Positions 15,927-24,656 of a stretch of 64,000 bases of DNA are shown here, in pieces. Under the pieces are notes generated by a model. That model did no database searches and was not told the DNA's origin. It was given only the letters and a program-made list of their open reading frames with translations. Each line of letters opens with the position of its first letter. Position 1 is the stretch's first letter. Origin of the DNA: Scybalenecus merdavium (GTDB lineage: Bacteria > Bacillota > Clostridia > Oscillospirales > Acutalibacteraceae); NCBI GenBank assembly GCA_018714405.1, contig DVNM01000002.1, positions 1 through 64,000 on the forward strand. Direction: 5' to 3'. A program made the translations under genes and the position numbers.

Positions 15927-17196
15927 TTTTCGTTATCGGGAATGTGTAAAAAAAGTTTCGGCAGCGCTTGGACCGTTTTTTCTGGTTTTTCCGCTGCTTT
16001 TTCTTGCGGCGTCTTTGCTGGCGCTGGTCGGCGGCGAGCAGCTGGCGTTTTTCAGCGCGCATCTGCATGCGCTTTATCCGCCGGTCGTGTGCACGCTGCT
16101 GCTCTATGCGCTGTGCCGGCGCGGCAAAAGTGAAAATGCGCTGCTGGGGTGTGTTGCTTTTTGTACAATGTATTTGTTCTATTATGGCCTGCAAGGCAGT
16201 TTTATGACGGTTTTCAGCGCTGTGGCGTTTGCTTTTGCTTATGCCGCTGCCGTCAATCATTTTGAAAACCGTTATTTGTGCTGTGTGTTATTTCTTGCGG
16301 CGTCTGTCGGCCTTGTTTACGGCATTTCTTTTTTGCAGCCAAACATTTTGCGCCTGGTTCTGCGCGGCGCAGACTTTTTGCGCGGCGACGGCCTGCTGCA
16401 GCAGGGGATTTTCGGCCTTGTGAAAGCGCTGCTGTTTTATCCGCTGTCGTTTTTGCAGCTGTTCAGCGATGGGGCATACGGCGGCACGATCGTGGCCGGT
16501 GACACGCTTTATATTGGCGCGCAGAATATTTATGAAGCTATCGGCGGCAACGCCTTTGCTTCGCGTTTTTTGTCGCCGGATTATTTGCTCTGCGTATTTA
16601 TGCCGGTTGCCGCGTATGCCGCGCTTGGCAGCCGTGTCAAAGGGGACAGCCGCCTGCATTTTGCGTTGTTTGCCTCCGCGCTTTGTGCTGTGCTCGGCGG
16701 TAATGCCTATTTTCTTTTGATCGTTTTGTTTTTGCTGCACCCGGCACTGTTGCTGTGCGCTGCCGGTATCAGTGCGTTTGCACACATTGCCTGTATGCTG
16801 CTGGATACGCAGATCGGCTATTTGCGCAGTGCCTCCGCTGTGGAGCTTGTGCTGCATTTTACCGACACTTCTATTTTAACGGCGGGGCTGCTGGTATTTG
16901 TTTTAAGCTTTGCCGTATTCCGTCTTGCGGCGCAGAAACTGCAGCTGATCGTGCCGCATGAGTCTATTCGCGATCTGCGGCTTGTGCGTGTCCTTGGCGG
17001 CATAGAGAACGTTGCAGCATTTCGTGAAAAGGGGCGGCAAATGATCGTGCAGGTCAAAAATCCGTTTCTGGTCAACGCGATCTCCGGCTATGATATGGAA
17101 ATTCAAAACGACCTGGTCATTTTCAGCTTTCCGGAAAAAGATGCGCTGGAGCAGCATTATCACGACTTTGACATTATCAAAACGTATTTGCAGTAA
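15919..17196 (+). CDS. Degenerate PTS glucose-family EIIC-EIIB-like membrane protein
   Basis: A 425-residue protein with about ten hydrophobic segments (to about residue 340) and a soluble tail of about 75 residues. The last membrane part follows the glucose/GlcNAc EIIC pattern, but the region that normally reads T-G-x-T-E-P and contacts sugar reads LGGNAYFL. The tail aligns with EIIB domains (VRVLGGIENV... then a strand and FGxK-like turn), but the phosphorylated cysteine block (normally D-A-C-x-T-R-L-R) reads REKGRQMIV, so no phosphocysteine is possible. It looks PTS-derived but unable to phosphorylate; a sensor or facilitator role is possible. The ATG at 15919 is inside a hairpin. Confidence 0.6.
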   Translation: MVFFRYRECVKKVSAALGPFFLVFPLLFLAASLLALVGGEQLAFFSAHLHALYPPVVCTLLLYALCRRGKSENALLGCVAFCTMYLFYYGLQGSFMTVFSAVAFAFAYAAAVNHFENRYLCCVLFLAASVGLVYGISFLQPNILRLVLRGADFLRGDGLLQQGIFGLVKALLFYPLSFLQLFSDGAYGGTIVAGDTLYIGAQNIYEAIGGNAFASRFLSPDYLLCVFMPVAAYAALGSRVKGDSRLHFALFASALCAVLGGNAYFLLIVLFLLHPALLLCAAGISAFAHIACMLLDTQIGYLRSASAVELVLHFTDTSILTAGLLVFVLSFAVFRLAAQKLQLIVPHESIRDLRLVRVLGGIENVAAFREKGRQMIVQVKNPFLVNAISGYDMEIQNDLVIFSFPEKDALEQHYHDFDIIKTYLQ

Positions 17197-17200
17197 AAAA

Positions 17201-17231
17201 CACACCGCAGTTTTGCCTGCGGTGCGTTTTG
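17201..17231 (+). terminator. Terminator after the EIIC-like gene
   Basis: CACCGCAG / CTGCGGTG stem with a TTTTGC loop, then CGTTTTG. Confidence 0.75.
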
Positions 17232-17293
17232 TTCATTACTGGTTAATATGGTATTCCTTGTTACAATGAAAACTAAAAAAATTTGCTTTAGGT

Positions 17294-18838
17294 TCAGCTC
17301 TGCGTTTCCTCGGAACCGCCTTCGGTCAGGCCCTGTTCCTTCATGCGCTCTACACGCATGTCGGCCAGTTCAGCGATCATTTGCTGTTTCAGATCGCCGT
17401 GAATGTTATAGAAGAGCAAAAATGCAAGTCCATACAAACCGCGAGCAGCGGCCGGCAGGATGCAGAATACAGCCCAAATGCCGTTTAAGATGTCGGGGTC
17501 AGTCTGCGGGATCGCGTTGCCCAGCGAGTCGGTCAGCGGTACATAGTTGATCCAGGTCAGCACCATACCGCTCAGCCAGCCGGTCACGGACTGCGACAGC
17601 TTCAGGAAATAGCCCTGCACCGTTGTCACGAGCGCTTCGTTGCGCATGCCGTGCTTCCATTCCATATAGTCAAGCGTATCGGCGGTCAGAATCGGGCCGC
17701 AAACCAGAATCAGTTTATTCGGCAGGCCGCAGATCGTCAGCGCAACAATTATGTAGATCAGGTTGAAAACTTCATTGTCGCTGAATGTCTGGCCAAACGG
17801 GTGGTAGCCGATCAGGAATGTGGTCATATATGCGGCAAAGCCGAAAAGACCGGCGATGATGGCCGTTGTTCTGGCGCCCAGCTTGTTGATCATTTTACCG
17901 GCAAGCGGCACCATCAGGTAGTTCGGTATACCGGTGAAAAGGCCGGTAATCGTTGCGTTGGAAAGGCGGCCGGTGTTGTTCAGCCAGAAGTAGTTTTCGG
18001 TCGAACCGCCGACGGCTTTGAAGTTGTTGAAAAAGTCACCAAAGATAATGGCGAACAGCGGACGGTTCGTAAAAATCTGTTTGATGGATTCAAGCACATT
18101 CGTCTCGTTCATCTCTTCACGCGTCTGCAGCGGTACGCGCTCACGCATGTTGAAGAATCCGAAAACGGCAAAACAGGCAACCAGGATCAAAATAGAGTAG
18201 GCGAACCCGGTATAGATGTCGTTCATGGCAATGTTGCTGTTCAGCTTCGGCAGGAAGTCAGCGAATACCGGAACAAGGGAAGGCAGCCACACGCCGAATA
18301 ACTCAAAGAACTTCATAGTCGTGATCAGGTTGTTGCGCTCTTTGATGTTTGGCGTGATGTTGTAGATCATCAGCTGCCAGGCGTTAAAGTAACTCATGCC
18401 GAGGCCGTACAGAATTACAGCGACAACGGTATAAATTACACGGCCGGTAGCGCCCATGTCTGCAGAAGCAGTAAAAATCATGGAACCACCGAGCAAAAGT
18501 AGCGGCAGCGGCAGGATCAGGTATGGCCTTACGCGGCCCCAGCGCGTTCTGGTACGGTCAATGATCAGGCCGCTGAGCGTGTCGTCCACAGCGTCGTAAA
18601 TGGTGGTGAACAGCTTGATGTTGGCATATGCCGTTGTGTTTAGCTTTGAAAATGTGATCAGGAAAAATTCCATGTTCGCGTCGAAAAACTGGGTCAGGTT
18701 CTTCTGCCCGAAGTTGACCAGCACGAACGCGGCAATTTCCTTTGGCGTCAGGTAACGCTTTTTGGTGTAGGCAAGCTTGTCCAGCGTCTCCTGCTCCTGT
18801 GCGGTGATCTCTTCGCTTACTTTTGTTTGTTCAGCCAA
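17294..18838 (-). CDS. GPH-family sugar:cation symporter
   Basis: A 514-residue, 12-helix transporter of the glycoside-pentoside-hexuronide:cation symporter family (MelB/XynP type). Diagnostic blocks include YDAVDDTLSGLIIDRTRTRWGRVRPYLI after the second helix and a later KHGMRNEALVTTVQGYFLKLSQS. The start is taken as a TTG (18836-18838) after TGGGGA; an ATG at 18931 would add 31 residues of unlikely hydrophobic sequence. A long cytoplasmic tail rich in Glu and Met ends the protein. It has its own promoter and probably imports an oligosaccharide or glycoside; closeness to GH51 suggests arabinosides, but this is weak evidence. Confidence 0.88.
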   Translation of the reverse strand: MAEQTKVSEEITAQEQETLDKLAYTKKRYLTPKEIAAFVLVNFGQKNLTQFFDANMEFFLITFSKLNTTAYANIKLFTTIYDAVDDTLSGLIIDRTRTRWGRVRPYLILPLPLLLLGGSMIFTASADMGATGRVIYTVVAVILYGLGMSYFNAWQLMIYNITPNIKERNNLITTMKFFELFGVWLPSLVPVFADFLPKLNSNIAMNDIYTGFAYSILILVACFAVFGFFNMRERVPLQTREEMNETNVLESIKQIFTNRPLFAIIFGDFFNNFKAVGGSTENYFWLNNTGRLSNATITGLFTGIPNYLMVPLAGKMINKLGARTTAIIAGLFGFAAYMTTFLIGYHPFGQTFSDNEVFNLIYIIVALTICGLPNKLILVCGPILTADTLDYMEWKHGMRNEALVTTVQGYFLKLSQSVTGWLSGMVLTWINYVPLTDSLGNAIPQTDPDILNGIWAVFCILPAAARGLYGLAFLLFYNIHGDLKQQMIAELADMRVERMKEQGLTEGGSEETQS

Positions 18839-18921
18839 TATGATTCCCCATTTCAGTTTGTGATTTTGCTTGTGAAACGGCGCGAAAACGCACGACACAT
18901 TTAATAAAATGTAATATAAAA

Positions 18922-18950
18922 ATATTAGCATAGAATTATGACTAAATCAA
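18922..18950 (-). promoter_or_regulatory. Promoter of the GPH symporter gene
   Basis: On the minus strand, TTGATT (18950-18945), 17 bases, TAATAT (18927-18922). Confidence 0.6.
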
Positions 18951-19200
18951 CCAATTTTTTCACCTTTTGCAAAAAAAATTATGCCAATTTGCTGAATAGT
19001 GCGCCAAACAGGGAATCCATTTTGCAGTGCAATGCCTTTTTTGTTTTCATACCGCATGGCCCTTTTCGCCTTTCACGATCTTTTTAGTTACAGGTGTCTT
19101 TTTTTGCATTTCATTGATTTTTTGTTGACTTTTGCTAAAAAAATGAGTATTATATTTTATATCGTTAGAAAAATGGTGAATTTCGAAAGGGTGTATCCGA
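18951..19200. other. AT-rich intergenic region with two divergent promoters
   Basis: The 362 bases between the symporter start and the gene at 19201 hold only the two promoters listed separately. No open frame with a ribosome binding site, no clear hairpin and no riboswitch motif was found. Confidence 0.6.
19125..19153 (+). promoter_or_regulatory. Promoter of the gene at 19201
   Basis: TTGACT (19125-19130), 17 bases, TATTAT (19148-19153). Confidence 0.7.
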
Positions 19201-20142
19201 ATGGCAACTTGCCCGAACTGCGGCGCAAAGCTTCATTTTTGGGATGTTTTTGCAGAGTGCAGAAAATGTGGTGCAAATATCCCGAACCACAACTGGGAAG
19301 AACGTCTGGAAGAAGACAATGTAAAAGCAGAGCATGCGTTCGGCGTGTTCTACAGGGCGCTGAATGGTTTTAAGTATGTAACGGTCGGTACAAAGCTGCG
19401 CATTGCCCGGCTGGTGCTTTCTTTCCTGCCGGCAGTCGGTTTCATTTTGCCATGGTATTTTATCAATGCGCAAAGCGGCGGTTTTACGCTGACGATCTAC
19501 TCGCTGTTTGACAGCAATCTTTCTTTGATCGATTTCTTTACATCGTTTTTCGGGGATACATCTTTGTTCTTTTCCAACATGGGCTTTGAGTCATACAGCG
19601 GCGCCCTTTCTTTTATGGTTTACGGCATCCTGTTCTATGTGCTCAGTGTATTGATGATCGTGATCGCGTTTTTCATGATCATCATTATGTACAGACATCC
19701 GAAAACAAAAGCGACTGTCGTTTTTGACGCGCTCAGCATTGTATTTTGCGTAGCCAGCGCCGTAATGATGTACCTGTCCGGTCAGCAGGCCGCTGTGCAG
19801 GGCAGCTTTGCGTTTGGCACCACGCCTATGACAGACGCTGTGGCGACTGTCGGCTGGGGGCTTTTCGTAAATTTGGCGCTGCTTTGTGTGGCTTTTGTAA
19901 TGAATGCGCTCGTCAGTCGTGCCAAGGCCAAGACGGATGAGGAGCTTGAGGCGGAGCGCGCTGCCAAGCAGGCTGCGAAAGAAGCCAAGCAGGAAGCAGA
20001 AGAGGAAAAGAAGCGTATTGCACACGAAGAAGCCAAGAAAAAGGCTGAATCTGAGAACCAGAAGAAGATCGAGGCGGCAAAAGCCAGAATGGCCGAGCTT
20101 AAGCGTGAACGCGAAGAAAAAGGCAAAAATAAAAAGAAATAA
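19201..20142 (+). CDS. Zinc-ribbon membrane protein with charged C-terminal coiled coil
   Basis: A 313-residue protein of unknown function. An N-terminal zinc ribbon (CPNCG at 4-8 and CRKCG at about 22-26) is followed by about five hydrophobic helices between residues 65 and 240. The last 75 residues are an Ala/Glu/Lys-rich heptad stretch (AAKQAAKEAKQEAEEEKKR type) that should form a long cytoplasmic coiled coil and ends in a lysine run. It starts after GAAAGGG and is monocistronic between its own promoter and terminator. The ribbon-plus-membrane design matches the island proteins at 8318 and 10790, but with a different tail. Confidence 0.7.
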   Translation: MATCPNCGAKLHFWDVFAECRKCGANIPNHNWEERLEEDNVKAEHAFGVFYRALNGFKYVTVGTKLRIARLVLSFLPAVGFILPWYFINAQSGGFTLTIYSLFDSNLSLIDFFTSFFGDTSLFFSNMGFESYSGALSFMVYGILFYVLSVLMIVIAFFMIIIMYRHPKTKATVVFDALSIVFCVASAVMMYLSGQQAAVQGSFAFGTTPMTDAVATVGWGLFVNLALLCVAFVMNALVSRAKAKTDEELEAERAAKQAAKEAKQEAEEEKKRIAHEEAKKKAESENQKKIEAAKARMAELKREREEKGKNKKK

Positions 20143-20153
20143 AATACATGAAT

Positions 20154-20188
20154 GCCCCAAACAAATTTTTGGTTTGTTTGGGGCTTTT
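20154..20188 (+). terminator. Terminator
   Basis: GCCCCAAACAAA / TTTGTTTGGGGC hairpin followed by TTTTC. Confidence 0.9.
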
Positions 20189-20189
20189 C

Positions 20190-20219
20190 TTGACCTGAAA
20201 ATGGCGCGTGTGCTATAAT
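20190..20219 (+). promoter_or_regulatory. Promoter of the gene at 20275
   Basis: TTGACC (20190-20195) and TATAAT (20214-20219), 18 bases apart. Confidence 0.75.
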
Positions 20220-20274
20220 GAATTGAATTTTCTTGTAAGTGGATCGAATCGATTTGCGGCTCGGAGGTCTAATT

Positions 20275-20877
20275 ATGCAAAAACAACATAAAACGTCAAC
20301 AGAAAAGGCGCACACTGGCCGTTTGTCCTGTTTGTGGCAGAAGGTCTGCCTGGCGCTTTCTTTTGTTTTTATTATTTTGATCCTGGTCGGCGTGATCGGC
20401 TTGAACCTGTTTTCAGGCAGCTTCACAACAAACGATGCGCTCAGCAACGGTGCGTTGAACTCGTCGTCCTATCTGCGTGTCGTGCTCTGGCTGATGCCGG
20501 ATTCCGTTACGTCGGGCGACCGCGTTTATTATGTTGAAGAAAATCCGGATTATGATGAAACCGAAAACAGCGGCGCTTCAGCCATGCTGAATGCCCTGCA
20601 GTTTTATTATTATGAAGAGGATGCGCAGGGCCGGCAGCAGAAAGTCATTGTTGGTGATGGGGAATCCGGCAGCATACAAAAGCTTAGCGTTGCTTTTGAA
20701 TTTTTGATGGAAGTATCTGATGTGGTCGACACCGTGCGCACGGTTTTGCAGGTCGTTGTCGGCGTAGCAGCCGGTGGGCTGATCGTAACCGTGATCTATG
20801 CAGGCTGTAAGGAATATGACCGTATTGCACGTTCCAAGGAAAAACAGCGCACACCGCGCGTTCGCAGGCGTAAATAA
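20275..20877 (+). CDS. Hypothetical two-helix membrane protein
   Basis: A 200-residue protein with one helix near residues 22-45 (LSFVFIILILVGVIGLNLF), an external loop of about 115 residues rich in Asp, Tyr and Ser, a second helix near 155-180 (VVVGVAAGGLIVTVIY) and a short, strongly basic tail. It resembles nothing I can name. The ATG at 20275 follows CGGAGGTC. It has its own promoter and is 40 bases ahead of the reductase gene, possibly co-transcribed with it. Confidence 0.6.
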   Translation: MQKQHKTSTEKAHTGRLSCLWQKVCLALSFVFIILILVGVIGLNLFSGSFTTNDALSNGALNSSSYLRVVLWLMPDSVTSGDRVYYVEENPDYDETENSGASAMLNALQFYYYEEDAQGRQQKVIVGDGESGSIQKLSVAFEFLMEVSDVVDTVRTVLQVVVGVAAGGLIVTVIYAGCKEYDRIARSKEKQRTPRVRRRK

Positions 20878-20917
20878 TATTTTGCCGGCCTGAAAGGCAG
20901 AAAAGGTGGTTGGGCAC

Positions 20918-22981
20918 ATGAAATATGAAAAATTGTTTTCTCCGTTTAAAATCGGCACGCTGGAACTGAAAAACAGAGTTGTTATGGAGCCGATGCTGAT
21001 GGGGTTCGGCCAGATCGACGGCAAGGCAACGCCGCAGATGGCCGCTTATTATGAAGAGCGCGCCAAAGGCGGTACCGGGCTGATCGTGACCGAGATCACG
21101 CGCGTAAATGATGTGACAGGCGCGTCCTCTTTCGGCCAGCTTGCCGTGTCGCATGACTACCACATTGCGCCGCTGGCGGAAATGGCAAAGCGCATCCACA
21201 AGCACGGGGCAAAGCTGATGGTGGAGCTGCACCATCCCGGCCGCCAGAACTTGGGGCTGATGATCGGCACGGTGCCGCTTAGCGTGGCGTGTGAAAAATT
21301 TGTGCCGAAATACCGCGATTTGCTGTTCGGCATCGTTCCTGCCGGACGTAAGCTGATGGAAAAAAATATTGTACCGCCGGTCGTATCGCCGTCTGAATGC
21401 GAAGTCAGCAAGTTTTCCGGCTGTAAAAACCGGGCGCTGTCTTTAAAAGAGATCAAGCAACTGATCGGGCAGTTTATTGACGGTGCTGAACGCGTAAAAA
21501 AAGCCGGCTGCGACGGCGTTTATCTGCATGCGGCGCACGGCTATCTCATCCAGCAGTTTTTAAGCCCGCACACGAACCATAGAACCGATGCGTACGGCGG
21601 CAGCTTGGAAAACCGCATGCGCTTTTTGCTGCAGATCCTCACGGGCGTCAAAAAGCGCTGCGGTGCAGATTTCCCGGTCGTGGTGCGCCTTTCGGTTGAT
21701 GAGATGTACGCCTCTTCCGGCCGTCCGGGTGTCGGCTATACGCTGGAGGAGGGTGTGCAGATCGCGCGCCGCCTGGAAGAGAACGGCGTGGATGCGATCG
21801 ATGTCTCTTGTGGCGCTTATGATACATTCAACAGCTGGCTGGAGCCGGTCTCTTATGCCAGCGGCTGGCGCACGCCGATGATCCAGGCGGTCAAGCAAGC
21901 CGTTTCTGTGCCGGTGATCGCCGTCAATCTGACCCGTACGCCTGAGCAGGCCGAAGCGCTTTTGGAAAGCGGTGTGCAGGATATGATCGGTCTTGGCCGT
22001 CCGCTGATCGCCGACCCTTACTGGTGCCAAAAGGCGCAAAGTGCACAGGAAAAGCTGATCAAGCACTGTATCTGTTGTCTGTACTGTTTTGAAAGCATGG
22101 AAGACGGCGCGTTTCGCGGCACCTGCGGGCACTGCAGTGTCAATCCGTTTGTCGGGCGCGAGCCGGCATCTTTGCAAAAAAACGGTTCCGGCCGCAAAGT
22201 GGCAGTCGTGGGCGCCGGCGTGGCCGGCCTGACGGCGGCTGAGCTGCTTGCGCGGCGCGGCTTTGCCGTTACGGTTTACGAGAAAAATGACCATATCGGC
22301 GGGCAGGTCTACTTGGCCTCCAGACCGCCGCAAAAAGAAAGAACTTACTGGTGCGCGCAGGACATTTATGAAAATGCCCTGGCACTTGGCGTACATTTTG
22401 AGTTTTCCTGCAGCGTTTCGGCGGATATGCTTGTAAACGCCGGTTATGCGGCTGTGATCGTAGCGACCGGCGCGGATGCTGTTTTTCCGCAGGCCATGCA
22501 GCAAGAGCATGTGTACACATCGTCCGATGTGCTTGACGGCAGTGTTTCGCTGAACGGCAAAAAAGTTATTGTAGTCGGTTCCGGTCTGACCGGGCTGGAG
22601 ACGGCAGAGATGCTTTGCGCCGGGGGCAATCAGGTCACGGTCGTAGAGATGGCGGATTCTGTTGCACCGGGCGCATGGTTCCAGCAGACAGACGACCTGC
22701 TGCCCAAACTGAAAAAGCAGGGCACGGTGTTTTATACGTCTTCCAAATTCGCCGGTCTGCAAAACGGTGCAGCCGTTTTACAGAATGCAAAAAGCAAACA
22801 GGAACTGAAACTGCCGTGCGATGCCGTTGTGCTGGCGCTTGGCGCACGGCCGCAGCATGCGCTTTATGACGCGCTGCAGGGCAAGGTGCCCGCGCTTTAC
22901 CGCATTGGTGACGCAGTGCAGGTCGGCCGCATTGCCGATGCGGTGCGAAGTGCGTTTGAGACGGTGCAGTCTATTCAATAA
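20918..22981 (+). CDS. Old-yellow-enzyme family NADH:flavin oxidoreductase (2,4-dienoyl-CoA reductase type)
   Basis: A 687-residue enzyme built like 2,4-dienoyl-CoA reductase and the bile-acid enzymes BaiCD/BaiH. Residues 1 to about 360 form the FMN-binding barrel (LFSPFKIGTLELKNRVV, HAAHGYLIQQFLSPHTN, GLGRPLIADP). A cysteine cluster (CCLYCF...CGHC) follows, which should hold a 4Fe-4S centre. The C-terminal FAD/NAD part has VAVVGAGVAGLTAAELLARR and VIVVGSGLTGLETAEML. It reduces an activated double bond; the substrate (enoate, dienoyl-CoA, steroid or bile acid) is not deducible. The ATG at 20918 follows AAAAGGTGG. A MATE transporter follows 21 bases later, hinting at a small-molecule conversion and export pair. 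Confidence 0.88.
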   Translation: MKYEKLFSPFKIGTLELKNRVVMEPMLMGFGQIDGKATPQMAAYYEERAKGGTGLIVTEITRVNDVTGASSFGQLAVSHDYHIAPLAEMAKRIHKHGAKLMVELHHPGRQNLGLMIGTVPLSVACEKFVPKYRDLLFGIVPAGRKLMEKNIVPPVVSPSECEVSKFSGCKNRALSLKEIKQLIGQFIDGAERVKKAGCDGVYLHAAHGYLIQQFLSPHTNHRTDAYGGSLENRMRFLLQILTGVKKRCGADFPVVVRLSVDEMYASSGRPGVGYTLEEGVQIARRLEENGVDAIDVSCGAYDTFNSWLEPVSYASGWRTPMIQAVKQAVSVPVIAVNLTRTPEQAEALLESGVQDMIGLGRPLIADPYWCQKAQSAQEKLIKHCICCLYCFESMEDGAFRGTCGHCSVNPFVGREPASLQKNGSGRKVAVVGAGVAGLTAAELLARRGFAVTVYEKNDHIGGQVYLASRPPQKERTYWCAQDIYENALALGVHFEFSCSVSADMLVNAGYAAVIVATGADAVFPQAMQQEHVYTSSDVLDGSVSLNGKKVIVVGSGLTGLETAEMLCAGGNQVTVVEMADSVAPGAWFQQTDDLLPKLKKQGTVFYTSSKFAGLQNGAAVLQNAKSKQELKLPCDAVVLALGARPQHALYDALQGKVPALYRIGDAVQVGRIADAVRSAFETVQSIQ

Positions 22982-23002
22982 ATTCGCAAAGCTGGTGTAC
23001 AT

Positions 23003-24424
23003 ATGGCGCAAAACAAACACGAACGGCTGCTTTATGACCGTCCGTTAAAAGCAATCATTCTGTTTTCACTGCCCATTATGGCCAGCAGCTTGCTGCAGTT
23101 TATGTACAATCTGGTCGACAATGTCGTTGTCGGCCGTTATGTCGGGCCCGAGGCGCTGGCGGCCGTCGGTGTGGTCTCCCCGATCAACAGTTTTATTATT
23201 GGCACCTGCATGGGTTTGAGCAGCGGTTTTTCCATTCCGGTCGCGCAGGCGTTCGGCGCCGGCAAATCGCGGCAGATGAATCACTATGCCGGCAACAGTC
23301 TTTCGCTTTGTGTACTGATCGGCGTAGGCTTTGCTGTGTTTGCCGAAATTTTTTCTACGCCGCTGCTGCGCCTGATCCATACGCCCGACAATGTCATCGA
23401 CATGGCCAGCGCGTATATCGGCATTATTTATCTGGGCATTCCGGTGCAGATGCTTTATAATAATCTGACCGGAATTGCGCGCGCAGTGGGCGACAGCAAG
23501 ACGCCGCTTTATTTTCTCGCGGTCAGTACGGTGGTGAATTTGGGGCTTGATCTGCTTTTTGTCGGCCGTTTCGCCATGGGCGTGGAGGGCGCTGCCATTG
23601 CAACGCTGATTTCACAGGTCATTTCCATGGTGCTTGCCGCTAACTATGTGCTGCGCCGCAACAAAAGCCTGCGAATTGAAAAAAGTGATTTCCGTCTGCA
23701 AAAGCAGTCTTGTCTGCATATGCTGAAAATCGGCGTGCCGCTTTCTTTGCAGTTCACAGTCACCTCCATCGGTTCCATGTGTCTGCAGGGGGCGGTCAAC
23801 AGCTTTGGCTCTAATGTGGTGGCCGGGTTTACGGCAGCGGGCAAGGTGGAAAATATTGCGAATATACCGCTTTCCGGCCTTGGCGTCAGCACGGCTACAT
23901 TTATTTCTCAGAATTTTGGCGCCGGCAATTATGCCAAGATCCGCAAAACCGTTTACCGCGTGCTTGTGCTCGATATTGCACTTTCCGTGTTCAGCAGCCT
24001 GTTTTTGCTCGTTACGCGAGATGCAGTCGTGCCGCTGTTTTTGACCGAGTCCAACACGGCCATACGTTCGGCGGCCAACAGCTACCTTCTGGCCATTGCC
24101 CAGTGCTACAGCATTTTGTCGGTGCTTTATGTGCTGCGCAATTCTCTGCAGGGGCTCGGCACGACCTATGCCAATGCGGCCGCCGGAGCCGGGGAGCTTT
24201 TCGGCCGTATTTTTGTTGCGTATGCGCTGAAATCTGTTTTCGGCTTCAGTGCCGTGTGTTACGCAGGTCCGGTCGCCTGGGCATTTGCGGATGTGGCGCT
24301 GGTGTTTATTTTTGTCCGAAAAATGCGCCGGTTAAAGGAAATGGAGAAAAAAGCCGCTTCGCTGACTGAAAAACGGGGCGCTGCAGGGCAGAATGAAAAA
24401 GATGTTTTGAAAATTCAGCGCTGA
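23003..24424 (+). CDS. MATE-family efflux transporter
   Basis: A 473-residue, 12-helix multidrug/toxin extrusion protein with two homologous halves. MATE features include LPIMASSLLQFMYNLVDNVVVGRYVGPEALAAVG in the first helices and the mid-protein repeat around SLQFTVTSIGSMCLQGAVN...VVAGFTAAGKVENIANIPLSG. It exports cationic or amphipathic compounds in exchange for H+ or Na+. It begins 21 bases after the flavin reductase and has a charged cytoplasmic tail. No terminator is obvious before the tRNA promoter 15 bases downstream. Confidence 0.92.
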   Translation: MAQNKHERLLYDRPLKAIILFSLPIMASSLLQFMYNLVDNVVVGRYVGPEALAAVGVVSPINSFIIGTCMGLSSGFSIPVAQAFGAGKSRQMNHYAGNSLSLCVLIGVGFAVFAEIFSTPLLRLIHTPDNVIDMASAYIGIIYLGIPVQMLYNNLTGIARAVGDSKTPLYFLAVSTVVNLGLDLLFVGRFAMGVEGAAIATLISQVISMVLAANYVLRRNKSLRIEKSDFRLQKQSCLHMLKIGVPLSLQFTVTSIGSMCLQGAVNSFGSNVVAGFTAAGKVENIANIPLSGLGVSTATFISQNFGAGNYAKIRKTVYRVLVLDIALSVFSSLFLLVTRDAVVPLFLTESNTAIRSAANSYLLAIAQCYSILSVLYVLRNSLQGLGTTYANAAAGAGELFGRIFVAYALKSVFGFSAVCYAGPVAWAFADVALVFIFVRKMRRLKEMEKKAASLTEKRGAAGQNEKDVLKIQR

Positions 24425-24439
24425 AAAGCGATTCTGCTC

Positions 24440-24468
24440 TTGACATCTGCTGCATTCTTTGTTATTAT
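24440..24468 (+). promoter_or_regulatory. Promoter of the tRNA pair
   Basis: TTGACA (24440-24445), 17 bases, TATTAT (24463-24468), about 30 bases upstream of the first tRNA. A small GCCGTT/AACGGC hairpin (24474-24489) lies in the leader. Confidence 0.8.
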
Positions 24469-24498
24469 ATTTAAGCCGTTGAAAAACGGCCTTGTTGT

Positions 24499-24575
24499 GG
24501 GCCATTAGCTCAGTTGGTTAGAGCCCCCGGCTCATAACCGGTCGGTCCGGGGTTCGAGTCCCTGATGGCCCACCA
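24499..24575 (+). tRNA. tRNA-Ile2 (anticodon CAT, lysidine type)
   Basis: 77 bases including an encoded CCA. The acceptor stem GGGCCAT/ATGGCCC pairs fully. The anticodon loop reads CTCATAA. The D arm GCTCAGTTGGTTAGAGC and the loop surroundings resemble bacterial tRNA-Ile with CAT, whose C34 is converted to lysidine by TilS to read AUA, more than elongator tRNA-Met (usually TTCATAC). Initiator tRNA is excluded because the first pair is a normal G-C. Specificity is inferred from similarity. Confidence 0.85.
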
Positions 24576-24580
24576 GATAT

Positions 24581-24656
24581 AGGGGTATAGCTCAGTTGGT
24601 AGAGCAGCGGTCTCCAAAACCGCGTGCCGAGGGTTCGAATCCTTCTGCCCCTGCCA
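24581..24656 (+). tRNA. tRNA-Trp (anticodon CCA)
   Basis: 76 bases including CCA. The acceptor stem AGGGGTA/TGCCCCT pairs with one T-G wobble. The anticodon loop CTCCAAA gives CCA. The T arm is GAGGGTTCGAATCCTTC. It lies five bases after tRNA-Ile2 and is co-transcribed with it. Confidence 0.95.

Noticed and set aside
24499..24575. Calling the CAT tRNA an elongator or initiator tRNA-Met
   Set aside because: The CTCATAA loop and body resemble tRNA-Ile2, and the first acceptor pair is complementary, unlike an initiator. Certainty would need a tilS-determinant model.
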